A stretch of 61,997 nt of DNA, taken from NCBI GenBank assembly GCA_024691985.1, contig JAILNC010000126.1:1-61997 (forward strand), given 5' to 3'. The notes under the pieces were generated by a model. That model searched no databases, was not told the DNA's origin, and saw nothing but the letters and a program-made list of their open reading frames with translations. Origin of the DNA: Oscillospiraceae bacterium. GTDB lineage: Bacteria; Bacillota; Clostridia; Oscillospirales; Oscillospiraceae. Below, in pieces: positions 41,981 to 51,776 of the stretch (the first letter of the stretch is position 1; each line of letters opens with the position of its first letter). The position numbers and the translations under genes were made by a program.

Positions 41981-43282
41981 ATGTTTGATCTGCAGTTTTT
42001 TGCCGACGCGGGCACCCTCGTCAACGCGACCGGCAGCTTCGTCAACGCCTCGACCGGCGAGACCACGGACTTCGACAGCGCCCACAGCCTGTCGAGCGAG
42101 CTGAAGAGCTTCTATGACACGGAGCTGCTCGAAAACGCCAGGAGCGAGCTGTTCTACGCGCAGTTTGCCAAGCGCCAGCCCCTGCCGGCCAACCACCACG
42201 GCGTCGTCGAGTGGCGCAAGTGGAACACCTTCGACAAGGCCTCGAAGCTCAGCGAGGGCGTCATCCCCACCGGCCAGAAGTTCGGCGTCACCGCCGTGAC
42301 CGGCACCGTCGATCAGTACGGCACCTACACCGCCATCACCGACAAGCTCGAGCTGCGCGCCTACGACGACGTCATCCTCGGCGCGACCGAGGAGATGGGC
42401 GCCTCCGCCGCCGAGACCCAGGAGGCCCTGATCCGCGACGCCCTGTTCACCAACACCAACGTCCTCTACTGCGACAAGATCGCCCGCGCCACCGGCGCCG
42501 TCGCCGCGACGCCCGCCGCCCAGAGCGAGCTTGCCGAGGATGAGACCTGCGCCTGCCGTCTCACGCCGGAGATGGTCAACAAGGCCGTCACCGTCATGAA
42601 GAAAAACCGCGTGCCCCGCATCGGCGGCAAGTACTACGCGGTCATTCACCCCTCCGTCGCCCACGATCTGAGGGCCGACGAGAGCTGGATCGAGGCGCAC
42701 AAGTACGCCTCCCCCGAGGAGGTTTTCAACGGCGAGATCGGCGAGCTGCACGGCGTGCGCTTCATCGAGGACGTCTTCGCCCCGGTGCTCAAGGGCGCGG
42801 ACCTCGCCAGCGACGCGCGCAGCCTCAAGGTCAATTACGCCTCCGGCTACAGCGGCGCGATCACCTCGCTCGCCTTCGACGGCGGCACCGTGGCCGAGGA
42901 CGCGCTGATCGGGCGCGTGATCTCCATCAACGGCGTCACGGCGAAGATCACCGACAACACCGCCTCCGCCATCTCCTTCGCGTCCACGAACTTCGGCTCC
43001 GTGGCCGACAACGCCGACATCCTGCCCGCCGACTTCGGCGCGGACGACATCGCCGCCTACGCCAGCTATTTCTTCGGCAAGGACAGCTTCGGCATCATCG
43101 ACCCCGAGGGCGGCGCGCTGGAGATGATCATCCACGACAAGGGCGAGATCGGCGGTCCGCTCAACCAGTTCAGCACCATCGGCTACAAGTTCGAGACCAA
43201 CGGCGCGACCATCCTCTACCCCGAGCGTCTGCTGCGCGTGATGAGCACCAGCTCCTTCTCGGCGGCCGACGAGGCCAACTGA
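41981..43282 (+). CDS. Major capsid protein, N4-gp56 family
   Basis: A 433-residue capsid protein. The HK97-like body fits the N4-gp56 group: LPANHHGVVEWRKW, TAITDKLELRAYDDVI, GGKYYAVIHPSVAHDLR and the C-terminal IIDPEGGALEMIIHDKGEIGGPLNQ. It begins MFDLQFFADAG, which contains the LQFF-A recognition sequence of Prp proteases; removal of seven residues is predicted. AAGGAGA lies upstream of ATG 41981. Confidence 0.88.
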   Translation: MFDLQFFADAGTLVNATGSFVNASTGETTDFDSAHSLSSELKSFYDTELLENARSELFYAQFAKRQPLPANHHGVVEWRKWNTFDKASKLSEGVIPTGQKFGVTAVTGTVDQYGTYTAITDKLELRAYDDVILGATEEMGASAAETQEALIRDALFTNTNVLYCDKIARATGAVAATPAAQSELAEDETCACRLTPEMVNKAVTVMKKNRVPRIGGKYYAVIHPSVAHDLRADESWIEAHKYASPEEVFNGEIGELHGVRFIEDVFAPVLKGADLASDARSLKVNYASGYSGAITSLAFDGGTVAEDALIGRVISINGVTAKITDNTASAISFASTNFGSVADNADILPADFGADDIAAYASYFFGKDSFGIIDPEGGALEMIIHDKGEIGGPLNQFSTIGYKFETNGATILYPERLLRVMSTSSFSAADEAN

Positions 43283-43297
43283 GAGGAGGGGAAGGAA

Positions 43298-43507
43298 ATG
43301 AGCGAGAAACGCGTCGAGGTCTTTATCCCCAGAGGCGGCGAACGCGCCGACCCCAATCTCTTCGTCGGCATCAACGGCGTGAACTACCTGCTGCCGCGTG
43401 GCAAGAAGTCCGTGGTGCCCGCCGCGGTGGCCGAGGAGATCGCCCGCAGCGACAGGGCCGCCGACAGGCTCTACGAGAGCATGGACGAGCGGAAGCAGAG
43501 CGTCTGA
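43298..43507 (+). CDS. Small phage head-associated protein, 69 residues
   Basis: Soluble 69-residue protein (RVEVFIPRGGERADPNLFVGI...) that follows the capsid gene by 15 nt, with a GAGGGGAAGG ribosome site. Its sequence (FVGINGVNYLLPRGKKSVVP) looks beta-rich. Proteins of this size and place may stabilise capsids; no family assigned. Confidence 0.6.
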   Translation: MSEKRVEVFIPRGGERADPNLFVGINGVNYLLPRGKKSVVPAAVAEEIARSDRAADRLYESMDERKQSV

Positions 43508-43520
43508 GGCAAACACAGAA

Positions 43521-43550
43521 TCTTCCCGGGGAGCACGCTCCCCGGGAAGA
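43521..43550 (+). terminator. Strong hairpin in the phage late operon
   Basis: TCTTCCCGGGGAG pairs with CTCCCCGGGAAGA (4-nt loop). It has no U-run and is followed at once by the next ribosome site, so it may be a processing or attenuation site rather than a full terminator. Confidence 0.45.
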
Positions 43551-43562
43551 GGGAGGAAAACG

Positions 43563-43931
43563 ATGAAAGCGATCGACATGATCGAGCGGGTGGATCTGCT
43601 CGAGCCCAACGACTACTCCCCCGAGCAGAAGCTGCACTGGCTGTCCAGTCTCGACGGGAAGGTCTTCCGGGAGCTGATCGAGACCCACGAGGACGCCCGG
43701 ACCGACACGATGCCCGCGTACGTCAACGGCGACGAGGAGCTGCTTGTCGGCGCGCCCTACGGGGAGGATCTGTACTATTACTATCTGCAGGCGATGATCG
43801 CGGCGGAGAACAGCGAGACCCAGCGCTACAACAAGCGCATGACCCTGTTCAACAGCGTGTGGACCGCCCTGGCCGCCTGGTATTCCCGGACGCATCGGCC
43901 AAAGCGCGGCGGCGACGCGTTTCGCTTCTGA
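43563..43931 (+). CDS. Putative phage head-tail connector
   Basis: A 122-residue, helical, acidic protein (MIERVDLLEPNDYSPEQKLH ... YYYYLQAMIAAENSETQRYN). Size, fold impression and position between capsid and tail genes resemble gp6-like head-tail adaptors. A good GGGAGGAAAA ribosome site precedes the ATG. Confidence 0.6.
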   Translation: MKAIDMIERVDLLEPNDYSPEQKLHWLSSLDGKVFRELIETHEDARTDTMPAYVNGDEELLVGAPYGEDLYYYYLQAMIAAENSETQRYNKRMTLFNSVWTALAAWYSRTHRPKRGGDAFRF

Positions 43932-43948
43932 GGGGGGGGAAAAACGCC

Positions 43949-45703
43949 ATGGCACTGCTGCCGACACTGAGCTATGAATACACCGACCGGGAGGTGACCG
44001 ATACCTTCCGCGGATACAGGCACCAGCTGAAGATCGACGAGGGCGAGTTCTATGACATGCGCAATCTCACGAGCGAGAACGCGCCCCTGCTGGCAAACCG
44101 CAGAAGGCGCGGGAGAGTCCGCGTCCTGCAGTCGCCCGGCGGGCTGCTCGCCAAGGAGAAGCTGGCCTGGGTCGAGGACGGCTGCCTGTACTACGACGGG
44201 ACGGCGACGGCGCTCACGGGGCTGAGCGCGGGAAAAAAGCAGCTCGTCAGCATGGGCGCTTATATCGTCGTCTTCCCGGACAAGAAGTACTACAACACCG
44301 CCGACCCCACAGACAGGGGAAGCCTGGGGGCGCTCTATACCTCCGCGGGCGCGGTGGAGTATACGCTGTGCAAAGCGGACGGGACCGCCTGCCGGCAGCC
44401 GACGGTCTCGGACACGGCGCCGGAGGAGCCCGACAACGCGGCGCTGTGGATCGACACGTCCCAGCAGACGCATGTGCTGCGCCAGTGGAGCGCGGCTCAG
44501 AGCGCGTGGAACGAGATCACGACGGTCTATACCAGGCTGCGCTTTCTCTCCGAGGGCGAGCTGCCGGGGCTGTTCTCCGTCTATGACGGGGTGCGCATCT
44601 CGGGCGCCGCGCCCGACGGGATCGACGGCGACAGGATCATCTATGCCGTCGGCGGGGGCGAGGGCGTGCTCGACTACATCGTGGTGACGGGCCTGCTGGA
44701 GCAGGCGGTGACCCAGACGACGGGCTCGGTCCGCATCGAGCGGAGCGTGCCGGAGCTGGACTTCGTGATCGAGTGCCAGAACCGTCTCTGGGGCTGCCGC
44801 AGCGGGACGGAAGACGGCAAAACGCTCAACGAGCTCTACTGCTGCGCGCTCGGCGACTTCAGGAACTGGCGGCAGTACATGGGGCTGAGCACCGACAGCT
44901 GGACGGCCTCGGTCGGCTCCGACGGGCCCTGGACGGGCGCGGTCAACTATCTGGGCTGCCCCATGTTCTTCAAGGAGAACCGCATCCACCGCATCACGGT
45001 CTCCGCCTCCGGCGCGCACGCCGTCAGCGAGACCGTGTGCCGCGGCGTGCAGGCGGGCAGCGCGCAGAGCCTGCAGGTGGTCAACGAGACGCTGTTTTAC
45101 AAGAGCCGCAGCGACGTGTGCGTCTACCAGGGCGGCTTTCCCCAGAGCATCAGCGAGCCGCTGGGCCCCGAACTTTTCTCGGACGCGGCCGCCGGGGCTG
45201 TCGGAGAGCGCTACTATCTGTCCGTGCGCGGCGCGGACGGGGGCTGGCGGCTCTTCGTCTACGACATCCGGCACGGCGTGTGGATGCGCGAGGACGAGCT
45301 GCACGTCGAGACCTTCGCCCGGCTCGGCGACGAGCTGTACGCCCTCACGGGGGAGGGGGAGCTGCTCGCCCTGCTCGGCAGCGAGGGGGAGCGCGAGCCC
45401 TTCGTCGCCTGGGAGGCGGAGACCGGGATGCTCAGCTGGCAGCACCCGGACCGCAAATACGTCTCCCGCTTCAATCTGCGGCTGTACATGGAGGAGGGCG
45501 CGGAGCTGAGCGCCTGGCTCATGTACGACTCCGACGGGACCTGGGTGCGGCAGGGACGCATCCGCACGAGGGGGACCCGGACCGTCACGCTGCCGATCCG
45601 GCCGCGCAGATGCGACCATCTGCGCATGAAGCTGGTGGGGAAGGGCGAGGTGCGCCTGTACTCCATCGCAAAGATCCTGACGTATGGGAGTGATGTGGGA
45701 TGA
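43949..45703 (+). CDS. Large phage tail/stopper protein
   Basis: A 584-residue, beta-rich protein with many repeated short strands (YLGCPMFFKENRIHRITVS, VVNETLFYKSRSDVCVYQGG, YYLSVRGADGGWRLFVYD), consistent with a beta-propeller-like tail hub such as the stopper proteins of P22-type phages. Start 43949 was chosen for the GGGGGGGAAAA ribosome site. Its size and the lack of a tape measure point to a short tail. Confidence 0.6.
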   Translation: MALLPTLSYEYTDREVTDTFRGYRHQLKIDEGEFYDMRNLTSENAPLLANRRRRGRVRVLQSPGGLLAKEKLAWVEDGCLYYDGTATALTGLSAGKKQLVSMGAYIVVFPDKKYYNTADPTDRGSLGALYTSAGAVEYTLCKADGTACRQPTVSDTAPEEPDNAALWIDTSQQTHVLRQWSAAQSAWNEITTVYTRLRFLSEGELPGLFSVYDGVRISGAAPDGIDGDRIIYAVGGGEGVLDYIVVTGLLEQAVTQTTGSVRIERSVPELDFVIECQNRLWGCRSGTEDGKTLNELYCCALGDFRNWRQYMGLSTDSWTASVGSDGPWTGAVNYLGCPMFFKENRIHRITVSASGAHAVSETVCRGVQAGSAQSLQVVNETLFYKSRSDVCVYQGGFPQSISEPLGPELFSDAAAGAVGERYYLSVRGADGGWRLFVYDIRHGVWMREDELHVETFARLGDELYALTGEGELLALLGSEGEREPFVAWEAETGMLSWQHPDRKYVSRFNLRLYMEEGAELSAWLMYDSDGTWVRQGRIRTRGTRTVTLPIRPRRCDHLRMKLVGKGEVRLYSIAKILTYGSDVG

Positions 45704-45810
45704 CGGAGCTGCCGCCGATCCTCACGGGAAGCGAACAGCAGCAGATCGAGCAGCTGCGCGAGTATCTGATCCGGCTTGTCCGGCAGCTTGAGGAGGAAAA
45801 ACATGCTTGA
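45700..45810 (+). CDS. Small coiled phage protein, 36 residues
   Basis: ATG 45700 overlaps the previous stop (ATGA). It encodes a Gln/Glu/Leu-rich helix (SEQQQIEQLREYLIRLVRQ) ending inside the start of the fibre gene, an 8-nt overlap. It may be a small virion helix or serve translational coupling. Confidence 0.5.
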   Translation: MTELPPILTGSEQQQIEQLREYLIRLVRQLEEEKHA

Positions 45811-47197
45811 ATGTTATGTCAGCGGGCAGAGCCTGAAGCTCTATACGCCGGTGATCGCGGCGGACAGCCTGCACTATCTGACGGGACTGGTCCATTTCAG
45901 CGGCAGCGACTGGGACGGACACAGCGCCTGGCTCCATTTCCGCAGGGGGGAGACCGTCTATGACGTCGCGCTGGACGAGAGCGGCGCCTTCGGCGAGGAG
46001 GCGGAGCTGACGCTCACCGCGGGGGAGTGGGAGCTCTACCTGACCGGGAGCGACGGCGAGGACCGGCTGACGACCGTGCCGCTGCAGCTGACGGTGAAGG
46101 CCTCGGGCCTGGTGGACGCCCCGCTGCACCCCATGCCGCTGAGCGTGGCCGAGCAGATCGACAGCAAGGCGACGAACGCGCTGGCCTTCGCCGCGGCGGT
46201 GAAGGCCGCGGCCGAGGCCGGAGACTTCGACGGCGAGGACGGCAAGAGCTTCGTGATCGGGGGCTTTTACGACACCTACGCGGAGCTCACCGCGGCCGTA
46301 TCGGATCCGGCGCCGGGCGAGGCCTACGGCGTCGGCACGACGATCCCCTACGACATCTATATCTGGGACGAGATCAATCTCACCTGGAAAAACAACGGGC
46401 CCATCCAGGGCGCCAGAGGCGAGACCGGCGCCGCGGGGGCGACCTTCACGCCGAGCGTCGATACCAACGGGAATCTCTCCTGGACAAACAACGGCGGGCT
46501 TGAAAACCCGGTCACCCGGAACATCAAGGGGCCGACCGGCGCGACGGGCCCGGCGGGCGCCGACGGCCAGAGCCCCTACTCAGCCGCGGTGGAAAACGGC
46601 TACACCGGCACGGAGGCGACCTTCAACGCCGCTCTGGCCGCCGTTCCGTATCACAACGCGCGGCATCTGCCCGAGGGCGCCGACCCCATCACGGTGCAGA
46701 CGGGGAATCTGGCGAACGGCGCGGTCACGCTGGAGAAAATGGCCGCCGCCGCGAAGGCCGCGTTTGTCGCCTACGACACCGACCAGAGCGGCAACACGAG
46801 CGCCGCGCAGAAGGCGCAGGGGCGGAAGAACATCGACGCCGCCTCGAAAGCCTATCTGCTCTGGCAAAACGCGAGCCCCGGAAGCTCTTTTGCCGCACAG
46901 AACATCAGCGTCGATCCGAGAGGATATGCGTGTATCGACGTCTTTTTCTGCCAGTGGATCGACAGCGGCGGCAAGGTCGACGGATATGTGAGAGTTCCGG
47001 TCCCCGCGTCCGGGACGCAGTATTTTTCGCTCGGCGCGGTTGCAAACGCCAACACGGTCAGACACTGGTGCAGCTTGAGCGCGAGCAGCGCGAGAATCCA
47101 TTTCGACGACTGCACGATATACCCCACGTACTGCAACCAGACCGGCCGAACGAACAATGAGATGTGCGTACCGGTTCGCGTTTACGGTATCAAGTAA
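45803..47197 (+). CDS. Putative tail fibre / receptor-binding protein
   Basis: A 464-residue protein. The N-terminal beta domain (about 1-110: LECYVSGQSLKLYTPVIAAD) resembles virion-attachment domains. Two short collagen-like stretches follow (GARGETGAAGATF and GPTGATGPAGADG), then a helical linker and a C-terminal beta domain with several cysteines. This is the usual plan of a trimeric fibre. AGGAGG precedes the ATG. Confidence 0.72.
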   Translation: MLECYVSGQSLKLYTPVIAADSLHYLTGLVHFSGSDWDGHSAWLHFRRGETVYDVALDESGAFGEEAELTLTAGEWELYLTGSDGEDRLTTVPLQLTVKASGLVDAPLHPMPLSVAEQIDSKATNALAFAAAVKAAAEAGDFDGEDGKSFVIGGFYDTYAELTAAVSDPAPGEAYGVGTTIPYDIYIWDEINLTWKNNGPIQGARGETGAAGATFTPSVDTNGNLSWTNNGGLENPVTRNIKGPTGATGPAGADGQSPYSAAVENGYTGTEATFNAALAAVPYHNARHLPEGADPITVQTGNLANGAVTLEKMAAAAKAAFVAYDTDQSGNTSAAQKAQGRKNIDAASKAYLLWQNASPGSSFAAQNISVDPRGYACIDVFFCQWIDSGGKVDGYVRVPVPASGTQYFSLGAVANANTVRHWCSLSASSARIHFDDCTIYPTYCNQTGRTNNEMCVPVRVYGIK

Positions 47198-47221
47198 AAC
47201 GCCAGGAGAAAGGAAAACAGA

Positions 47222-47470
47222 ATGTACGCATTGAATCTGTCCGAGGAAAACAGGATCCTCTCGGCGACCTTCGAGCAGTACGCCGCGCCCGGCCAGCCCT
47301 TGGTCGAGCAGCTGCCGGAGGGCGATATCGCAAACTATCTTTATCGGGACGGCGCGTATGTATACGACCCGCTGCCCGCACCGCCCGAGCCCGGGCCGAG
47401 CGATTTTGACCGGCTGGAGGCGCAGGCCGTCTATACCGCCATGATGACGGATACGCTGCTGGAGGAGTAA
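47222..47470 (+). CDS. Small phage protein next to the fibre, 82 residues
   Basis: An 82-residue protein with a proline-rich middle (PLPAPPEPGPSDF) and a helical end. It lies between the fibre gene and the XkdX-like gene, a place where small fibre-associated proteins often occur. AAAGGAAAACAG precedes the ATG. Function unknown. Confidence 0.6.
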   Translation: MYALNLSEENRILSATFEQYAAPGQPLVEQLPEGDIANYLYRDGAYVYDPLPAPPEPGPSDFDRLEAQAVYTAMMTDTLLEE

Positions 47471-47473
47471 GCC

Positions 47474-47608
47474 ATGTTTGAAAAAATCAGGAAATGGTAC
47501 AGGCAGGGCCTCTGGACCGCGCAGATGGTGCGGCAGGCCGCGGCAAAGGGTCTGATCGGCTCCGCGCAGGCCGAGGCGATCCTGAACGGGGAAGTGTACG
47601 CGGCGTGA
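47474..47608 (+). CDS. XkdX-family phage protein
   Basis: A 44-residue protein (MFEKIRKWYRQGLWTAQMV...) matching the small XkdX family that follows tail-fibre genes in Firmicute phages. GGAGGAGTAA precedes the ATG. It overlaps the next gene (GTGA). Confidence 0.75.
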   Translation: MFEKIRKWYRQGLWTAQMVRQAAAKGLIGSAQAEAILNGEVYAA

Positions 47609-47757
47609 CCGTCACCCTGTACAGCATCCTGCACGGCCCGGAGATCTGGCTCGCGATCGCGGGGCTGTGCCTGCTCGCGATCGCGGCGGGGGCTGTCGGA
47701 TGCCTGGTCTTTGCACTTTGGAAGGAAGAGGACGATGAGCACAAAAACGATCTATGA
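47605..47757 (+). CDS. Small single-span membrane protein of the lysis cassette
   Basis: Starts at GTG 47605, overlapping the xkdX stop. It encodes 50 residues with one membrane segment (about 13-35: WLAIAGLCLLAIAAGAVGCL) and a charged tail. It overlaps the lysozyme gene by 23 nt. Possibly a holin-type or pinholin-type protein. Confidence 0.5.
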   Translation: MTVTLYSILHGPEIWLAIAGLCLLAIAAGAVGCLVFALWKEEDDEHKNDL

Positions 47758-48364
47758 CGCGCTGACCGCCGCGGGGCTGACGCCGGAGGGGGCCTGCGGC
47801 CTGCTCGGCAACATGACGGCCGAGAGCGGGCTGCGCGCGGACATCGCGCAGCGCGGGACCACGGCCCTGAGCGACGCGCAGTACACCGACGCCGCCGACC
47901 GGGGCAGCATCCCCTTCGCAAGGGACGGCGTGGGCTACGGCCTGTGCCAGTGGACCTGGCCCACGCGCAAGGCGGCGCTGCTGGCCTTCGCGGGGGAGCG
48001 CGGCGTCTCGGTCGGGGACGAGGCGATGCAGGTGCAGTTCTGCATCCGGGAGCTGCGGGAGGACTTCCCCGGCGTGTGGCGCGTGCTGACAAGCTCGCAC
48101 GATCTGTACGAATGCGCGCGCATCGTCTGCGTGCAGTACGAGCGCCCGGCGGTGAACAACATCGACGCGCGCCATGCGTATGCGCAACGCTGCTTCCGGG
48201 AGCTGTCCGGGACGGAGACGCCGTGCTTTTCGCCGGACCTGTCGGTGCTGGTGCTGCAGGCGGTGATGCGCGGCAGCGGCTGCGACGTGGAGCTCGACGG
48301 GCGAAAGAGCGCGGACTTCTTCGCGAAGCTCCGGAAATTCACGGCGGATATGGAGGCGTGTTAG
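47735..48364 (+). CDS. Phage lysozyme/endolysin
   Basis: A 209-residue peptidoglycan hydrolase of the phage-tail-lysozyme type: GLLGNMTAESGLRADIAQR (catalytic Glu region, about 27-45) and GVGYGLCQWTWPTRKAAL (70-90), then VQYERPAVNN. It lacks a signal peptide, so it would be released by the holins encoded beside it. The ATG at 47735 follows GGAAGAGG. Confidence 0.78.
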   Translation: MSTKTIYDALTAAGLTPEGACGLLGNMTAESGLRADIAQRGTTALSDAQYTDAADRGSIPFARDGVGYGLCQWTWPTRKAALLAFAGERGVSVGDEAMQVQFCIRELREDFPGVWRVLTSSHDLYECARIVCVQYERPAVNNIDARHAYAQRCFRELSGTETPCFSPDLSVLVLQAVMRGSGCDVELDGRKSADFFAKLRKFTADMEAC

Positions 48365-48365
48365 C

Positions 48366-48593
48366 ATGTGGGAATCGGTGCTGGCGGCGCTCATCACGGG
48401 GGTGCTGACGCTCATCGGGGTCCTGGTGTCGAACGGCAGGGCCCAGGCGGTGACGGAGACAAAGCTCGAGGAGCTGACGCGCGAGGTGCGCGAGCACAAC
48501 GGCTTCGCCCGGCGTATGCCCGTCGTGGAGGAGCAGATCAAGGTCATGAATCACCGGATCAGCGATCTGGAAAAGGAGAGACGAAACGGATGA
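48366..48593 (+). CDS. Holin-like protein, one span plus coiled coil
   Basis: 75 residues: an N-terminal membrane segment (about 4-22: SVLAALITGVLTLIGVLVS) and a charged coiled-coil tail (ETKLEELTREVREH ... HRISDLEKE). This is the plan of XhlA-like and related small phage membrane proteins. It overlaps the next holin gene by 4 nt. Confidence 0.65.
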   Translation: MWESVLAALITGVLTLIGVLVSNGRAQAVTETKLEELTREVREHNGFARRMPVVEEQIKVMNHRISDLEKERRNG

Positions 48594-48784
48594 ACTGGAA
48601 GAACATACTCGAGCGGGCGGCCTGGACCTTTCTGGAGGGCTTTCTTGTGGCCCTGCCCGCGAGCTTCGGCCTCGGCATGGACGGCGCGGCCTGGAAGGCA
48701 GCCCTGCTCGGGGCGGCCATGGCGGGACTTTCGGCGCTCAAGACCTTTCTGGTCGAGCTGCTGCGCGAGGAGAAAACGGAATAA
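48590..48784 (+). CDS. Phage holin, two spans
   Basis: 64 residues with two hydrophobic segments (about 10-24 and 33-55) separated by a short turn and a charged C-terminus (LLREEKTE), like r1t-type holins. Last gene of the phage operon, followed by a strong terminator. Confidence 0.7.
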   Translation: MNWKNILERAAWTFLEGFLVALPASFGLGMDGAAWKAALLGAAMAGLSALKTFLVELLREEKTE

Positions 48785-48798
48785 GACGGCAAAGAAGA

Positions 48799-48824
48799 AG
48801 CGCCCCGGAGCGATCCGGGGCGCT
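48799..48824 (+). terminator. Terminator of the phage operon
   Basis: AGCGCCCCGGA (48799-48809) pairs with TCCGGGGCGCT (48814-48824), followed by TTGA. Confidence 0.8.
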
Positions 48825-48849
48825 TTGATATGCAGACGACTCCAAAACA

Positions 48850-48978
48850 TGTCATCCTGAGCGGAGCATTCTGACGCGCGGGCAGCGTGTGACATTCCAA
48901 GCTTGTCTGCGGAGGCGAAAGATCTTAAAACCCTGGATTCCCGAGCTGTAAGATCCCTCGACTGCGCTCGGGATGACA
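48850..48978. repeat. Dispersed inverted repeat
   Basis: TGTCATCCTGAGCGGAGC at the left is answered by GCTCGGGATGACA at the right, with inner AAGATCTTA and AGATCCCTCG parts. This resembles a repeat type widespread in bacterial intergenic DNA. It marks the right flank of the phage locus. Confidence 0.8.
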
Positions 48979-49014
48979 CAAGCCTTCGGCTTGCTGGGTG
49001 TTATCGACAGCTTG

Positions 49015-49048
49015 AAGCGCCCGGACAAATCTCTGTCCGGGCGCTTTT
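49015..49048. terminator. Terminator at the end of hppA
   Basis: AAGCGCCCGGACA pairs with TGTCCGGGCGCTT; T-run on the plus strand and A-run at the other side. Confidence 0.65.
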
Positions 49049-49075
49049 GCGCGGGTATATGGGAGGAAGAGGAAA

Positions 49076-51091
<2,016 letters not shown>

Positions 51092-51147
51092 AGACACACA
51101 CACTCCCAGAGCAAGAGTAAGGGAGCTCATTCTCCCTCTGATTGTAT

Positions 51148-51176
51148 ATTTTAACCGATTGGAGCGTTTTTTGCAA
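51148..51176 (-). promoter_or_regulatory. Promoter of hppA
   Basis: TTGCAA (51176-51171), 17-nt spacer, TAAAAT (51153-51148). Confidence 0.75.
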
Positions 51177-51640
51177 GGAAAGAAAACGCGATTATGATGC
51201 AAAATAACCAAATTCATACAAAACGCCGAAAGCCCCCCGCGAGGATGGGGCGCAAAAGGCAGAATCAACAAAACAGAATACGGAAGCGTGCGCATTCCGC
51301 GGGCACCTGTCCGCGGAGGAGAAGGAAGGTGTAGGGGCTGACGCCCTCGGCAGCCCTCATCTCCGTGACCGGTATGCAGACCGTCCCCTGCGTAATGCGC
51401 CCCCCCGGCTCGATCCCCCCTCTGTTTTTGAAATTTTTTTGAAATTTTTCTCCTGTCCTCCGGGAACAAAAGCCGGGAGGGCAGCGTCAAACAGAACACA
51501 AGAAGCTCCGACGACCCCCGTTTCGCGTCGCTGCGGGGCCCCCTCCGGGGCTTCGGCGATCCGTTTCCGGGCCCCCGCCGGACAGGCCCACCTCCGAAAA
51601 AGTTACAAAATAGAAAAATTTTTATCGCAAAACATGAAAA
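51177..51640. other. Non-coding stretch between divergent hppA and surface-protein genes
   Basis: I see no gene here. It holds several GC-rich hairpins (for example GCCCC...GGGGC near 51234-51253 and CCGCGG parts near 51300), half of a REP-like unit, GTAGGGGCTGACGCCCTCGG through AGCCC (51331-51356), and a near-duplicated TTTTTGAAATT stretch near 51425-51445. Confidence 0.6.
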
Positions 51641-51646
51641 AAACTC

Positions 51647-51675
51647 TTGCAATTCTCGTAGCATCGTGTTACATT
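51647..51675 (+). promoter_or_regulatory. Promoter of the surface-protein gene
   Basis: TTGCAA (51647-51652), 17-nt spacer, TACATT (51670-51675). A leader of about 95 nt with a small CTGCA/TGCAG hairpin follows. Confidence 0.65.
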
Positions 51676-51776
51676 ATAGCTGCACCGCAGAACGGGAGAA
51701 CTGCAGGCTCTTTGTTTCGGGGTGGAGATAGCGTTTGTTTTTTGAAATCTGGCAAGTATAAAGGAAGGGAACAAAC

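Noticed and set aside
34832-49075. Direct repeats (att sites) bounding the phage locus
   Set aside because: I compared the two flanks by eye and found no convincing direct repeat or tRNA end.
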